This document shows, one piece after another, positions 16,401 through 24,408 of a stretch of 24,408 nucleotides of DNA. Position 1 is the stretch's first letter. Each line of letters starts with the position of its first letter. The notes under the pieces are model-generated. The model was not told where the DNA came from. It was given only the letters and a program-made list of their open reading frames with translations, and ran no database searches. A program made the position numbers and the translations under genes. The stretch is from Paulinella micropora (taxonomy: Eukaryota > Cercozoa > Imbricatea > Euglyphida), in contig BJOX01000168.1 of assembly GCA_009731375.1 (NCBI GenBank), forward strand, positions 77,709-102,116. Reading direction: 5' to 3'.

Positions 16401-16467
16401 GACGGAGTCTCTCAGCAAACCTGCGTCTAATGTATTAGGTCCGTGAGTGACAGGGTATTTACCTAAT

Positions 16468-16574
16468 CAACGTGCATGCATTGAAAGTTAATGCATACAT
16501 TGAAAAAATCTTCAATGCATGCATTGAAAAAAGTTCAATGCATGCATTGAAAATTTTTCAATGCATGCATTGAA
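16468..16574. repeat. Array of five palindromes, TTCAATGCATGCATTGAA core
   Basis: Three perfect 18-bp palindromes (TTCAATGCATGCATTGAA) lie at 16511-16528, 16534-16551 and 16557-16574, exactly 23 bp apart. Two degenerate copies lie at 16468-16485 and 16487-16504. Spacers are short and A/T-rich. No gene adjoins them directly. Confidence 0.9.
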
Positions 16575-16690
16575 GCTAAAAGAACGAAAAGATGTCATAG
16601 TGGTAGTGATGTGTTACAAAACTAAAACAAGTTATTGATATTAATAAAAACCACAGTCGGACGTCGACGATCGCGAGCACTAGCTATAGG

Positions 16691-16830
16691 GTAGTGATAT
16701 TGTTTAGATTATGAGTGTCTCATGATCACTGGCACTGACTAGAGTGATGATCACTACACGCTCAAACCAATATAAGTCTAGTGCTAGTAGTGATCATCAC
16801 TAACTGTCATAATCTAGTGACAATCACTAC
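16691..16830. repeat. Second hairpin-type inverted repeat
   Basis: A perfect 15-bp inverted pair (agtgatgatcactac at 16743-16757, gtagtgatcatcact at 16787-16801) sits inside a longer imperfect pair. The outer pair is gtagtgatattgtttagatt (16691) and tgacaatcactac (ending 16830), with arms around 40 bp. Related agtgat/atcact words continue to about 16890. Confidence 0.7.
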
Positions 16831-16879
16831 CTTGCGAGTTTCTATCACTAAGGGTCATAGTGACCGGAACTAGTTATAG

Positions 16880-17220
16880 TGAACATCATCTTAAAGTTAT
16901 CTGCACTGTCTCTGTATGAAATATGAGCGTCACTGGGATATTTTTAATAATCAGTGTCTTGATTTAAAAGGTAGACTGTGTCTAAAATGTTGCTGGATTC
17001 AATTAATTTCTTACATCTATCTCCTGCTGATCCAATAATTACTCAGCATCGCTATAATTACTTTCCTCACCGTCCGCAAAAATCTCGTTTAGACTAGGAG
17101 CGTCAGGCCTAGAGTTCACCTCATTGAAGCTGGCCGGAGTCTGAATTTTTTTATTTTACCATCGCAATAACTGTCTTGATCATGGCTTCCGACAAAAAGA
17201 AGAAATAATTTCCGAGGCTT
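16880..17220. other. AT-rich intergenic sequence
   Basis: I see no gene or clear repeat. There is a trivial 8-codon frame near 17182 that I do not consider coding. Confidence 0.4.
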
Positions 17221-17259
17221 TTGTATGTATGTATGTATGTATGTATGTATGTGATGCAT

Positions 17260-17302
<43 letters not shown>

Positions 17303-17341
17303 ANNNNNNNNNNNNNNNNNNNNNNNNNNNNNNNNNNNNNN

Positions 17342-17381
<40 letters not shown>
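17221..17381. repeat. TATG block, poly-T tracts and a 38-N gap
   Basis: Seven TATG units, then 35 T (17261-17295), 8 A, N at 17304-17341, then 40 T (17342-17381). The gap is bounded by homopolymers, so assembly here is unreliable. Confidence 0.95.
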
Positions 17382-17384
<3 letters not shown>

Positions 17385-17540
17385 GAAAACACTTTTAATA
17401 AGAGAATACTTGCCACTAGTAGGAATAAGTGGGAAGCATAAGATGAAAATGGAAAGTGGTATCAAGAGATATTATTAATAATACAAAAAGAGAAAAAATG
17501 AAGTGTAAAAAAAAGCAGTCACAGGCTACGGTTTCAATAT

Positions 17541-17541
17541 A

Positions 17542-17572
<31 letters not shown>

Positions 17573-17583
17573 GTATATATATG

Positions 17584-17624
<41 letters not shown>
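17541..17624. repeat. (TA)n microsatellite
   Basis: Nearly continuous TA with a few GTATA and CATA variants. Confidence 0.95.
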
Positions 17625-17627
<3 letters not shown>

Positions 17628-17669
17628 GTCATGCAGAGACCGGACGCAGTGTAACGCCATGCCCAGGGA

Positions 17670-18025
17670 CGTATGTATGTATGTATGTATGTATGTATGT
17701 ATGTATGTATGTATGTGTATGTATGTATGTATGTGTATGTATGTATGTATGTATGTATGTATGTGTATGTATGTATGTATGTATGTATGTGTATGTATGT
17801 ATGTATGTATGCATGTATGTATGTATGTATGCAGTCAGCTCGTTGTGGCTACTGGTTGTCTTCTTCCTGTGTATGTATGTATGTATGTATGTATGTATGT
17901 ATGTATGCAGGTATTCATGTATGTATGTATGTATGCAGTCCTACTGGTTGTCTTCTTCCTGTGTATGTATGTATGTATGTATGTATGTATGCAGTCCTAC
18001 TGGTTGTCTTCCTGAGATTTGACTG
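17670..18025. repeat. TATG satellite punctuated by a repeated core
   Basis: TATG blocks alternate with the core gcagtcctactggttgtctt (plus cttcctgtgtatg), seen at about 17831, 17934 and 17990. The first copy carries an insertion (agctcgttgtgg). The last copy exits into unique sequence leading to the next array. Confidence 0.9.
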
Positions 18026-18048
18026 CAGCCTTTTCTGCAGTTGCTTGA

Positions 18049-18228
18049 TGCAGCATGCGTTGTTGAACGCACACACCGGTCAGACAACACAACACCATTA
18101 TAATGAAGAAGATGGCCTAAGTAAGTAAGTGAGTGAGTAGGTAAGTAGGTAAGTAGGTAAGTAGGTAAGTAAGTAAGTAAGTAAGTAGGTAGGTAGGTAG
18201 GTAGGTAGGTAGGTAGGTAGGTAGGTAG

Positions 18229-18275
<47 letters not shown>

Positions 18276-18696
18276 CACGCAGTATGCATTGTTGAACACA
18301 TACAGCGGTTAGACAAGACAACACCATGATGATGAAGATGGCCTAAGTAAGTAAGTGAGTAAGTAGGTAAGTAGGTAAGTAGGTTTGTAGGTAAGTAGGT
18401 AAGTAAGTAAGTGAGTAAGTAAGTAAGTAAGTAAGTAAGTAGGTGGGCAGGTAAGTAGGTAGGTAGGTAGGTAGGTAAGTAAGTACGTAAGTAAGTAAGT
18501 ACACGCAGCATGCGTTGTTGAACACACACAGCGGCCAGACAAGACAACACCATGATAATGAAGATGGCCTAAGTAAGTAAGTGAGTGAGTAGGTAAGTAG
18601 GTAAGTAGGTAAGTAGGTGAGTAGGTAAGTAAGTAAGTAAGTGAGTAAGTGAGTAAGTAAGTAAGTAGGTAGGTAGGTAAGTAGGTAGGTAGGTAG

Positions 18697-18767
<71 letters not shown>

Positions 18768-19154
18768 CACGCAGCATGCATTGTTGAACACAGCGGTTAG
18801 ACAAGACAACACCATGATGATGAAGAAGATGGCCTAAGTAAGTAAGTGAAGTAAGTAGGTAAGTAGGTAAGTAGGTAAGTAAGTAAGTAAGTAAGTAAGT
18901 AGGTAGGTAGGTAGGTAAGTAAGTACGTAAGTAAGTAAGTAAGTACACGCAGCATGCGTTGTTGAACACACACAGCGGTCAGACAAGACAACACCATGAT
19001 AATGAAGAAGATGGCCTAAGTAAGTAAGTGAGTGAGTAGGTAAGTAGTAAGTAGGTAAGTAGGTAAGTAGGTAAGTAAGTAAGTAAGTGAGTAAGTAAGT
19101 AAGTAAGTAAGTAGGTAGGTAGGTAAGTAGGTAGGTAGGTAGGTAAGTAAGTAG

Positions 19155-19185
<31 letters not shown>

Positions 19186-19287
19186 CACGCAGCGTGCGTT
19201 GTTGGACACACACAGCGGTCAGACAAGACAACACCATGATAATGAAGAAGATGGCCTAAGTAAGTAAGTGAGTGAGTAGGTAAGTAG

Positions 19288-19334
<47 letters not shown>

Positions 19335-19420
19335 CACGCAGCATGCGTTGTTGTATACACACAGCAACTAAACAAGACAACAACACAATAATTTAGAAAC
19401 TTGCCTAAAGTAAGTAAGTA
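18049..19420. repeat. Higher-order satellite: ~75-bp core alternating with GTAA/GTAG blocks, seven copies
   Basis: The core begins acgcagcatgcgttgttgaa, passes through gcggtcagacaagacaacac and ends gaagaagatggcctaag. It recurs at about 18049, 18277, 18503, 18768, 18946, 19185 and 19334. Spacing varies from ~150 to ~265 bp because the intervening GTAA, GTAG and GTGA blocks differ in length. Every block starts with the same order: GTAA, then GTGA, then alternating GTAG/GTAA. The last copy is the most diverged. The poly-Leu-Thr-Tyr frames on the minus strand are repeat translation. Confidence 0.92.
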
Positions 19421-19577
19421 TGTAAGTAGGTAAGTAGGTAAGTAGGTAAGTAGGTAGTAGGTAAGTGAGTAAGTAAGTAAGCAAGCAAGCAAGTAAGCAA
19501 GTAAGCAAGTAAGCAAGTGAGTAAGTGAGTAAGTGAGTAAGTGAGTAAGTAAGTAAGCAAGTAAGTACGTAAGTAAA

Positions 19578-19619
<42 letters not shown>

Positions 19620-19660
19620 GGTAGGTAGGTAAGTAAATAGTAAGTGAGTAAAAAAGATCG
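19421..19660. repeat. GTAA/GCAA/GTGA microsatellite tail
   Basis: A continuous tetranucleotide tract with GTAA, GTAG, GCAA and GTGA variants, without the core. Confidence 0.9.
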
Positions 19661-19692
19661 TTTAGTCTGGTGTTGAAATGGTAGATAAGGGT

Positions 19693-19732
19693 CCCCCCCC
19701 CCCCCTCTCCCTATATATATACATATATATAT

Positions 19733-19777
<45 letters not shown>

Positions 19778-19892
19778 CAGATAGGTAGGCAGGCAGGCAG
19801 GAGGTGGGTAGGTAGGTAGGTAGGTAGGTAGGTAGGTAGGTAGGTAGGCAGATAGTAGATAGATAGATAGATAGATAGATAGGTAGATAGAT
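19693..19892. repeat. Poly-C, TATA and GATA/GGTA blocks
   Basis: A run of about 13 C (19693-19705), a short TA tract, then GATA, GGCA, GGTA and GATA blocks leading into dispersed repeat copy 2. Confidence 0.9.
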
Positions 19893-20388
19893 GAGATATC
19901 GACTAATGTCAGAAAAAAAGGAGCTTCTGATTTCGTCTGTGGGTAAAGTATTAACCCGATGCCCAGCTAAGCCGTGATGTTTGCACGGAAGGGACTGATA
20001 CAGGCGATACCAAAGCTCCCTAGTACCAGGCGGGGCCAGGGCTCGTTCCATAAGCGCCCCTTGCAGAACGAGCTCCCACCTCCATTACAGAGGACCCAGT
20101 AAGCAGATGGAGTTTCGAGACTGTTCGACAGTCTAGTATAAACCGACAGAGCACTGTGGGTTTTATTCCGGGCTCAACAAGCGAGAAAGGGCACCCTGAG
20201 GGAACAGGATTGTGCTTCCCGTCGCTATTTCGGCATGTGACTTATAGGCGTATGGCTAGGCACACATAAGGCACCCCACCACGGGCCCAGCACACCCACA
20301 CCATCCCCTAATTCTCTGTCTGTCGACAGATGGCACCCATTTCAAAAACCAAGCCCAAGGGAGGGTCAGTGACACCTCAAGTGGCCTT
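19893..20388. mobile_element. Dispersed repeat copy 2
   Basis: Aligned to 11335-11833 it differs at only about five positions over the 440-bp core (for example caggcgata versus caggcaata). It also has a 12-bp deletion of aaccaggaagtc near its left end, flanked by a repeated gtc. It lacks the second terminal repeat found in copy 1 and runs straight into GATA at 20389. Both sides are GATA blocks. Confidence 0.8.
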
Positions 20389-20389
20389 G

Positions 20390-20423
<34 letters not shown>

Positions 20424-20629
20424 GGACCAACAGGCCCATCAAGGTAAAAGATAGGTAGGTAGGTAGGTAGGTAGGTAGGTAGATAGGTAGATAGAAGATA
20501 GGTAGGTAGGTAGGTAGGTAGGTAGGTAGGTAGATAGATAGATAGATAGATAGATAAGTACCAACAGGCCCATCAAGGTAAAAGATAGGTAGGTAGGTAG
20601 GTAGGTAGGTAGGTAGGTACGTAGATAGG

Positions 20630-20668
<39 letters not shown>

Positions 20669-20735
20669 GTACCAACAGGCCCATCAAGGTAAAGATAGGT
20701 AGGTAGGTAGGTAGGTAGGTAGGTAGGTAGGTAGG

Positions 20736-20813
<78 letters not shown>

Positions 20814-20818
20814 TGTAA

Positions 20819-20858
<40 letters not shown>

Positions 20859-20918
20859 GTACCAACAGGCCCATCAAGGTAAAAGATAGGTAGGTAGGTA
20901 GGTAGGTAGGTAGGTAGG

Positions 20919-20953
<35 letters not shown>

Positions 20954-21205
20954 ATAAGTACCAAAAGGGCCATAAAGGTAAAAGATAGGTAGGTAGGTAG
21001 GTAGGTAGGTAGATAGATAGATAGATAGATAGATAGATATATAGATAGATATATAGATAGATAAGTACCAACAGGGCCATCAAGGTAAAAGATAGGTAGG
21101 TAGGTAGGTAGGTAGGTAGGTAGGTAGGTAGGTAGGTAGGTAGATAGATAGATAGACAGATAGATAGATAGATAGATAAGTACCAAAAGGGCCATCAAGG
21201 TAAGA
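20389..21205. repeat. Higher-order satellite: 30-bp core alternating with GATA and GGTA blocks, seven copies
   Basis: The core aagtaccaacaggcccatca then aggtaaaagata recurs at about 20422, 20556, 20666, 20858, 20957, 21062 and 21179. The last three drift to caaaagggccat or caacagggccat. Each core is followed by GGTA units and then GATA units before the next core, so the block order is fixed. Confidence 0.92.
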
Positions 21206-21278
21206 GATACTTCTTCACCATAGACGAGTAAGCCTTGAGCGAATATCCCAGGCACCTAAAAAAAAGGCGGTAAGAGGT

Positions 21279-21283
<5 letters not shown>

Positions 21284-21312
<29 letters not shown>

Positions 21313-21342
21313 GTCTGCATTCCACCCCACCATCCGAACCGG

Positions 21343-21392
<50 letters not shown>

Positions 21393-21422
21393 GTCTGCCT
21401 TCCACCCCACCATCCGAAACGG

Positions 21423-21473
<51 letters not shown>

Positions 21474-21482
21474 CGATGTCAC

Positions 21483-21520
<38 letters not shown>

Positions 21521-21540
21521 GTAGGTAGGTAGGTAGAGAT
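21284..21540. repeat. GATA blocks with a second, different core
   Basis: The core aggtctgcattccaccccac then catccgaaccgga occurs at about 21311 and 21391, each between GATA blocks. A third interruption is acgatgtcaca near 21472. The tract ends in GGTA units. Confidence 0.9.
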
Positions 21541-21599
21541 ATGTGCATGTATGTGTTGGTAATCTGTCTTGTTTCACGTTCATCTTGACTTTTCTATAC

Positions 21600-21720
21600 C
21601 ATTAAACGTAATGTAACAGAACATGTCATGTAATGTCATTTATTGTACATAATGTAATGTGATGTAATATGATGTAATGTGATGTAATGTAATGTGATGT
21701 AATGTACTGTACTGTAATGT
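21600..21720. repeat. Degenerate TAATG pentanucleotide tract
   Basis: Variants of taatg, tgatg and tactg follow one another (aatgtaatgtgatgtaatat), grading into the 11-bp array that follows. Confidence 0.75.
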
Positions 21721-21726
21721 AATGTA

Positions 21727-21811
21727 ATGCAAATGTAATGCAAATGTAATGCAAATCTCATGCAAATCTCATGCAAATGTAATGCAAATTTAGTGCAACT
21801 GCAATGCAAAT
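21727..21811. repeat. Eight-unit 11-bp array of the octamer ATGCAAAT
   Basis: ATGCAAAT starts at 21727, 21738, 21749, 21760, 21771, 21782 and 21804. A degenerate copy at 21793 keeps the exact 11-bp spacing. ATGCAAAT is the classic POU-domain (Oct) binding site in animals; binding here is untested and the host is unknown. Confidence 0.85.
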
Positions 21812-21894
21812 GTAATGATATAGTGTCATGTCAAGTAATGTCATGTATTGTGCATAGTGTTTTATAGACCATCTACAGATCACGACAAGAGTAT

Positions 21895-22172
21895 ATGACA
21901 TGACATGACATGACATGACATGGTATGATATGACATGACATGACATGACATGACATGACATGGTATGACATGACATGACATGACATGGTATGATATGGCA
22001 TGACATGACATGACATGGTATGACACGATATGATATGACATGACATGGTATGACATGACATGACATGACATGATATGACATGACATGACATGACATGACA
22101 TGGTATGACATGATATGATATGACATGACATGACATGACATGATATGACATGATATGACATGACATGACATG
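21895..22172. repeat. (TGACA)n pentanucleotide satellite
   Basis: About 55 units of TGACA with TGGTA and TGATA variants scattered through it. Both strands read as poly-Met/Ser/Cys/His frames that are not genes. Flanking DNA on the right has the reverse octamer atttgcat near 22187. Confidence 0.95.
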
Positions 22173-22278
22173 ACATTTGCTTTAGATTTGCATTCATAGA
22201 GTATGAACCAAATGCCCCTTATTGCACATGAATGCAGCTAACTATATTCAGCATTTACATACCATAAAAAGGATCCCC

Positions 22279-22759
22279 AACGAGAGGTAGATGAATGGAA
22301 CGGGTAAAACCCAAAGCAGGTAGCAGAATAGCTGCTTTGTCATTTCGACTGGAATGCCTACATAAAGATATGAGAAGTTCCTTGTACTTGACCACAATGA
22401 GCAAGGACTTCAAGCGTTTCGTTCTCAGCCGGTTCTGATCTTTGCGGCTTGTGTAGTGACTCATTTGAAAGTTCTCATCAAGAGCTTTCTAATGAGCCAT
22501 AATACAGGTTGTAAATGCAAATACTGACTGAAATCAAAGCGCTTGAAGTGATTGTTCGTTGTACTTAAGAAATAGGAACTTCTCATGAAAAGATGATAGT
22601 TAGATACGAATGCAATAAGAGGTAGAATAAATGGCGCAGGGATATCCAAAAGGTAGCAGAGTAGATAGATAGATAGATAGATAGATAGATGGATAGATAG
22701 ATGGATAGATAGATGGATAGATAGATGGATAGATAGATAGATAGATAGATAGATGGATG

Positions 22760-22806
<47 letters not shown>

Positions 22807-23040
22807 TGCTTCGTCATGTCGACTGGGATACCTACATATAGATGAATGGAAATAGGTACATATAGATGTAACAAGAGGCAGTTAATATAGGTAGATGATA
22901 GAGATAGAGATAGAGATAGAGATAGAGATTGATAAATGGCACAGGTAAAATCGAAAAGAGATAGAGATAGAGATAGAGATAGATAAATAGCTGCTTCGTC
23001 ATATCGACAGGGATTCCTACATGTAGGTGTAGATAAAAAT
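22279..23040. repeat. Three diverged higher-order units in which GATA/GAGATA blocks expanded
   Basis: A unique unit (agaggtagatgaatgg, ggtaaaaccc, aggtagcaga, then gctgctttgtcatttcgact and cctacata) occurs at about 22279-22370, 22611-22850 and 22870-23040. In copy 1 the joint between gcaga and gctgc is only atag. In copy 2 the same joint holds ~140 bp of GATA/GGATA (22660-22806). In copy 3 it holds GAGATA repeats (22956-22985), and a second GAGATA block sits at another joint (22895-22930). Confidence 0.8.
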
Positions 23041-23071
23041 AGGCATATGTTCGTGTAGTAAAAGATAGTGT

Positions 23072-23086
23072 ATAGGAGAGAGAGAA

Positions 23087-23121
<35 letters not shown>

Positions 23122-23191
23122 ATAAAGAGAGAGCGAGAGGAGAGAGAGAGAGAGAGAGAGAGAGAAACAGAGAGAGAGAGAGAGAGAGAGA
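23072..23191. repeat. (GA)n tract
   Basis: About 120 bp of GA with occasional gagg, gaaa and gcga interruptions. Confidence 0.95.
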
Positions 23192-23350
23192 CCATTAAAA
23201 AGGGATAGGTAGGCCATAGAGATTAGCACCGCACCTAACTATGTAAGCAAATCGACAAGTAAGACGTGATGAATAAAAATAAGAAAGTCGGTATATGCGG
23301 TGATTTCCCGGAAATATTTGCCACATTTTGTCAACACGGACCTACCTGTT

Positions 23351-23351
<1 letters not shown>

Positions 23352-23386
<35 letters not shown>

Positions 23387-23387
23387 G
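23352..23387. repeat. (AAT)n microsatellite
   Basis: About twelve TAA/AAT units inside otherwise unique sequence. Confidence 0.95.
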
Positions 23388-23471
23388 TGCTTCTCTGTCA
23401 ATGGCTGATGCATTTCTGCACATGCGCCTCCATCGTCTCACCCGTGAGGGGAGTACGAAGAATTGACGATA

Positions 23472-23778
23472 NNNNNNNNNNNNNNNNNNNNNNNNNNNNN
23501 NNNNNNNNNNNNNNNNNNNNNNNNNNNNNNNNNNNNNNNNNNNNNNNNNNNNNNNNNNNNNNNNNNNNNNNNNNNNNNNNNNNNNNNNNNNNNNNNNNNN
23601 NNNNNNNNNNNNNNNNNNNNNNNNNNNNNNNNNNNNNNNNNNNNNNNNNNNNNNNNNNNNNNNNNNNNNNNNNNNNNNNNNNNNNNNNNNNNNNNNNNNN
23701 NNNNNNNNNNNNNNNNNNNNNNNNNNNNNNNNNNNNNNNNNNNNNNNNNNNNNNNNNNNNNNNNNNNNNNNNNNNNNN
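23472..23778. other. 307-N assembly gap
   Basis: A continuous N run. The open frames that cross it are meaningless. Confidence 0.98.
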
Positions 23779-24190
23779 ATTTACTATATCTGAGGCGTAC
23801 TGATGCAGCTAATTGCATATCCTCAACGGACATAAGCCTCCAACCCTTGTTCGAGGTCCTCCACCCCCCCGTGTCAGTCTCTCGCCTGATGATCGGGGCC
23901 ACCGAGGGAGCTCCTGAGGGCAAGACTGCACTAAGCCGAGGTTATTCCGCAGTCCCAGCAACCTCTTGCAAGACGTCACCGAATGTGCAAGTGCATACAC
24001 CAAGCGCGGTTGCTAGAGCTGCCTCGAAACCCCACCCATAACAATCTGGTGTCTGCTGGGTCCTGGGCTATCAACCAGCATATGCGGAGTTTAAGATCTT
24101 TTACGCGCGCAACGACCCTCCTCCCCAGCATCTACCACCAAAGGGTTATGAGTTGGCGTCACAGTTTAACGCCTTGAGGCCATTGGGCTG
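23779..24190. other. Unique sequence without a recognised gene
   Basis: About 410 bp of mixed-composition DNA. Several frames of 60-100 codons are open in part, but none shows a domain I recognise or continues convincingly. It may belong to a transposable element, given its position between microsatellites and a SINE-like end. Confidence 0.35.
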
Positions 24191-24200
24191 NNNNNNNNNN

Positions 24201-24232
24201 CATTGTTATTGTTATTGTTATTGTTATTGTTA

Positions 24233-24282
<50 letters not shown>

Positions 24283-24298
24283 GTTATTGTTATTGTTA

Positions 24299-24354
<56 letters not shown>
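24201..24354. repeat. (TTATTG)n and (ATT)n microsatellite
   Basis: TTATTG hexamers, then ATT trimers, then TTATTG, then ATT again, just after a 10-N gap (24191-24200). Confidence 0.95.
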
Positions 24355-24408
24355 TGGACACCGTGATAGCCCAGTGGTCAAGTTCTACCATCTGGGCCCT
24401 GTCGCCAG
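24355..24408 (+). mobile_element. Possible tRNA-derived SINE head, cut by the window end
   Basis: gatagcccagtggtcaagtt contains TAGCCCAGTGG (24367-24377), a match to the RNA polymerase III A-box consensus TRGCNNAGYNGG. An anticodon-arm-like stretch follows. No B box is visible because the window ends. It could also be a degenerate tRNA gene or chance. Confidence 0.35.

Noticed and set aside
17182-17208. Eight-codon frame MASDKKKK
   Set aside because: It is too short and has no supporting context.
17941-19516. Poly Leu-Thr-Tyr frames
   Set aside because: They are translation of GTAA/GTAG repeats; the recurring non-repetitive segment is the satellite core, not a protein motif.
18049-21205. 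CRISPR array
   Set aside because: The repeated cores are separated by tetranucleotide blocks, not unique spacers, and the context is eukaryotic.
20377-21548. Poly Leu-Ser-Ile-Tyr frames
   Set aside because: They are translation of GATA repeats with the 30-bp core.
23438-24041. Open frames spanning the 307-N gap
   Set aside because: Most of their length is N.

Overview
This is a repeat-dominated eukaryotic scaffold. It carries intron-poor, GC-rich leucine-rich-repeat (LRR) genes, a piece of a Ty1/copia retroelement, very large tetranucleotide satellites and many assembly gaps. The sequence alone does not name the host, and I do not commit to a lineage. Base composition changes abruptly along the window, so either a mosaic genome or an assembly join is possible at some boundaries.

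Layout. (1) Positions 1-7577 are GC-rich. They hold a minus-strand cluster: a 3' fragment of an LRR gene (95-~225), an intact 1088-residue F-box-like/LRR gene (703-3969), a 115-nt uninterrupted G run just upstream of it, an intact 430-residue F-box-like/LRR gene (4657-5949), and a 5'-truncated paralogue of that gene (6619-7577). The fragment, the 430-residue gene and the truncated gene are paralogous; the last two also share their 3' flanks. (2) Positions ~7578-~11245 are AT-rich, gene-dense and broken by five 10-N gaps. They look like a decayed remnant of a small dsDNA virus of the Polinton-like/virophage type: a P-loop ATPase start resembling A32-type packaging ATPases, four compactly packed minus-strand genes, and divergently a fibre-like gene ending in a Peptidase_S74 intramolecular chaperone domain. 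Several genes are broken by stops, a frameshift, gaps or the host junction. No capsid protein, polymerase or integrase is visible, so the assignment rests on the ATPase, the S74 domain and the compact layout. (3) Positions ~11309-15057 hold a ~0.6-kb dispersed repeat with repeated ends and ~2 kb of TATG satellite. Part of that satellite recurs directly, and the adjoining part recurs inverted, which points to a ~0.7-kb inversion. A possible terminal exon of a membrane protein lies inside the inverted segment. (4) Positions 15058-17220 are a copia RNase H tail followed by AT-rich intergenic DNA with two hairpin-type inverted repeats and an array of 18-bp perfect palindromes. (5) Positions 17221-23200 are almost entirely compound satellites in which short unique cores alternate with GTAA, GATA, GGTA, TATG, TGACA or GA blocks, plus a second ~99% identical copy of the dispersed repeat. 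(6) Positions 23201-24408 hold AAT and TTATTG microsatellites, a 307-N gap, ~400 bp of unrecognised unique sequence and a possible tRNA-derived SINE head cut off by the window end.

Functionally, the only apparently intact host genes are the two F-box-like/LRR genes. The viral cassette is probably non-functional. Most of the rest is structural repeat, and the more informative signals there are how the repeats were built: inverted duplication, palindrome arrays, and successive expansion of microsatellites inside higher-order repeat copies.
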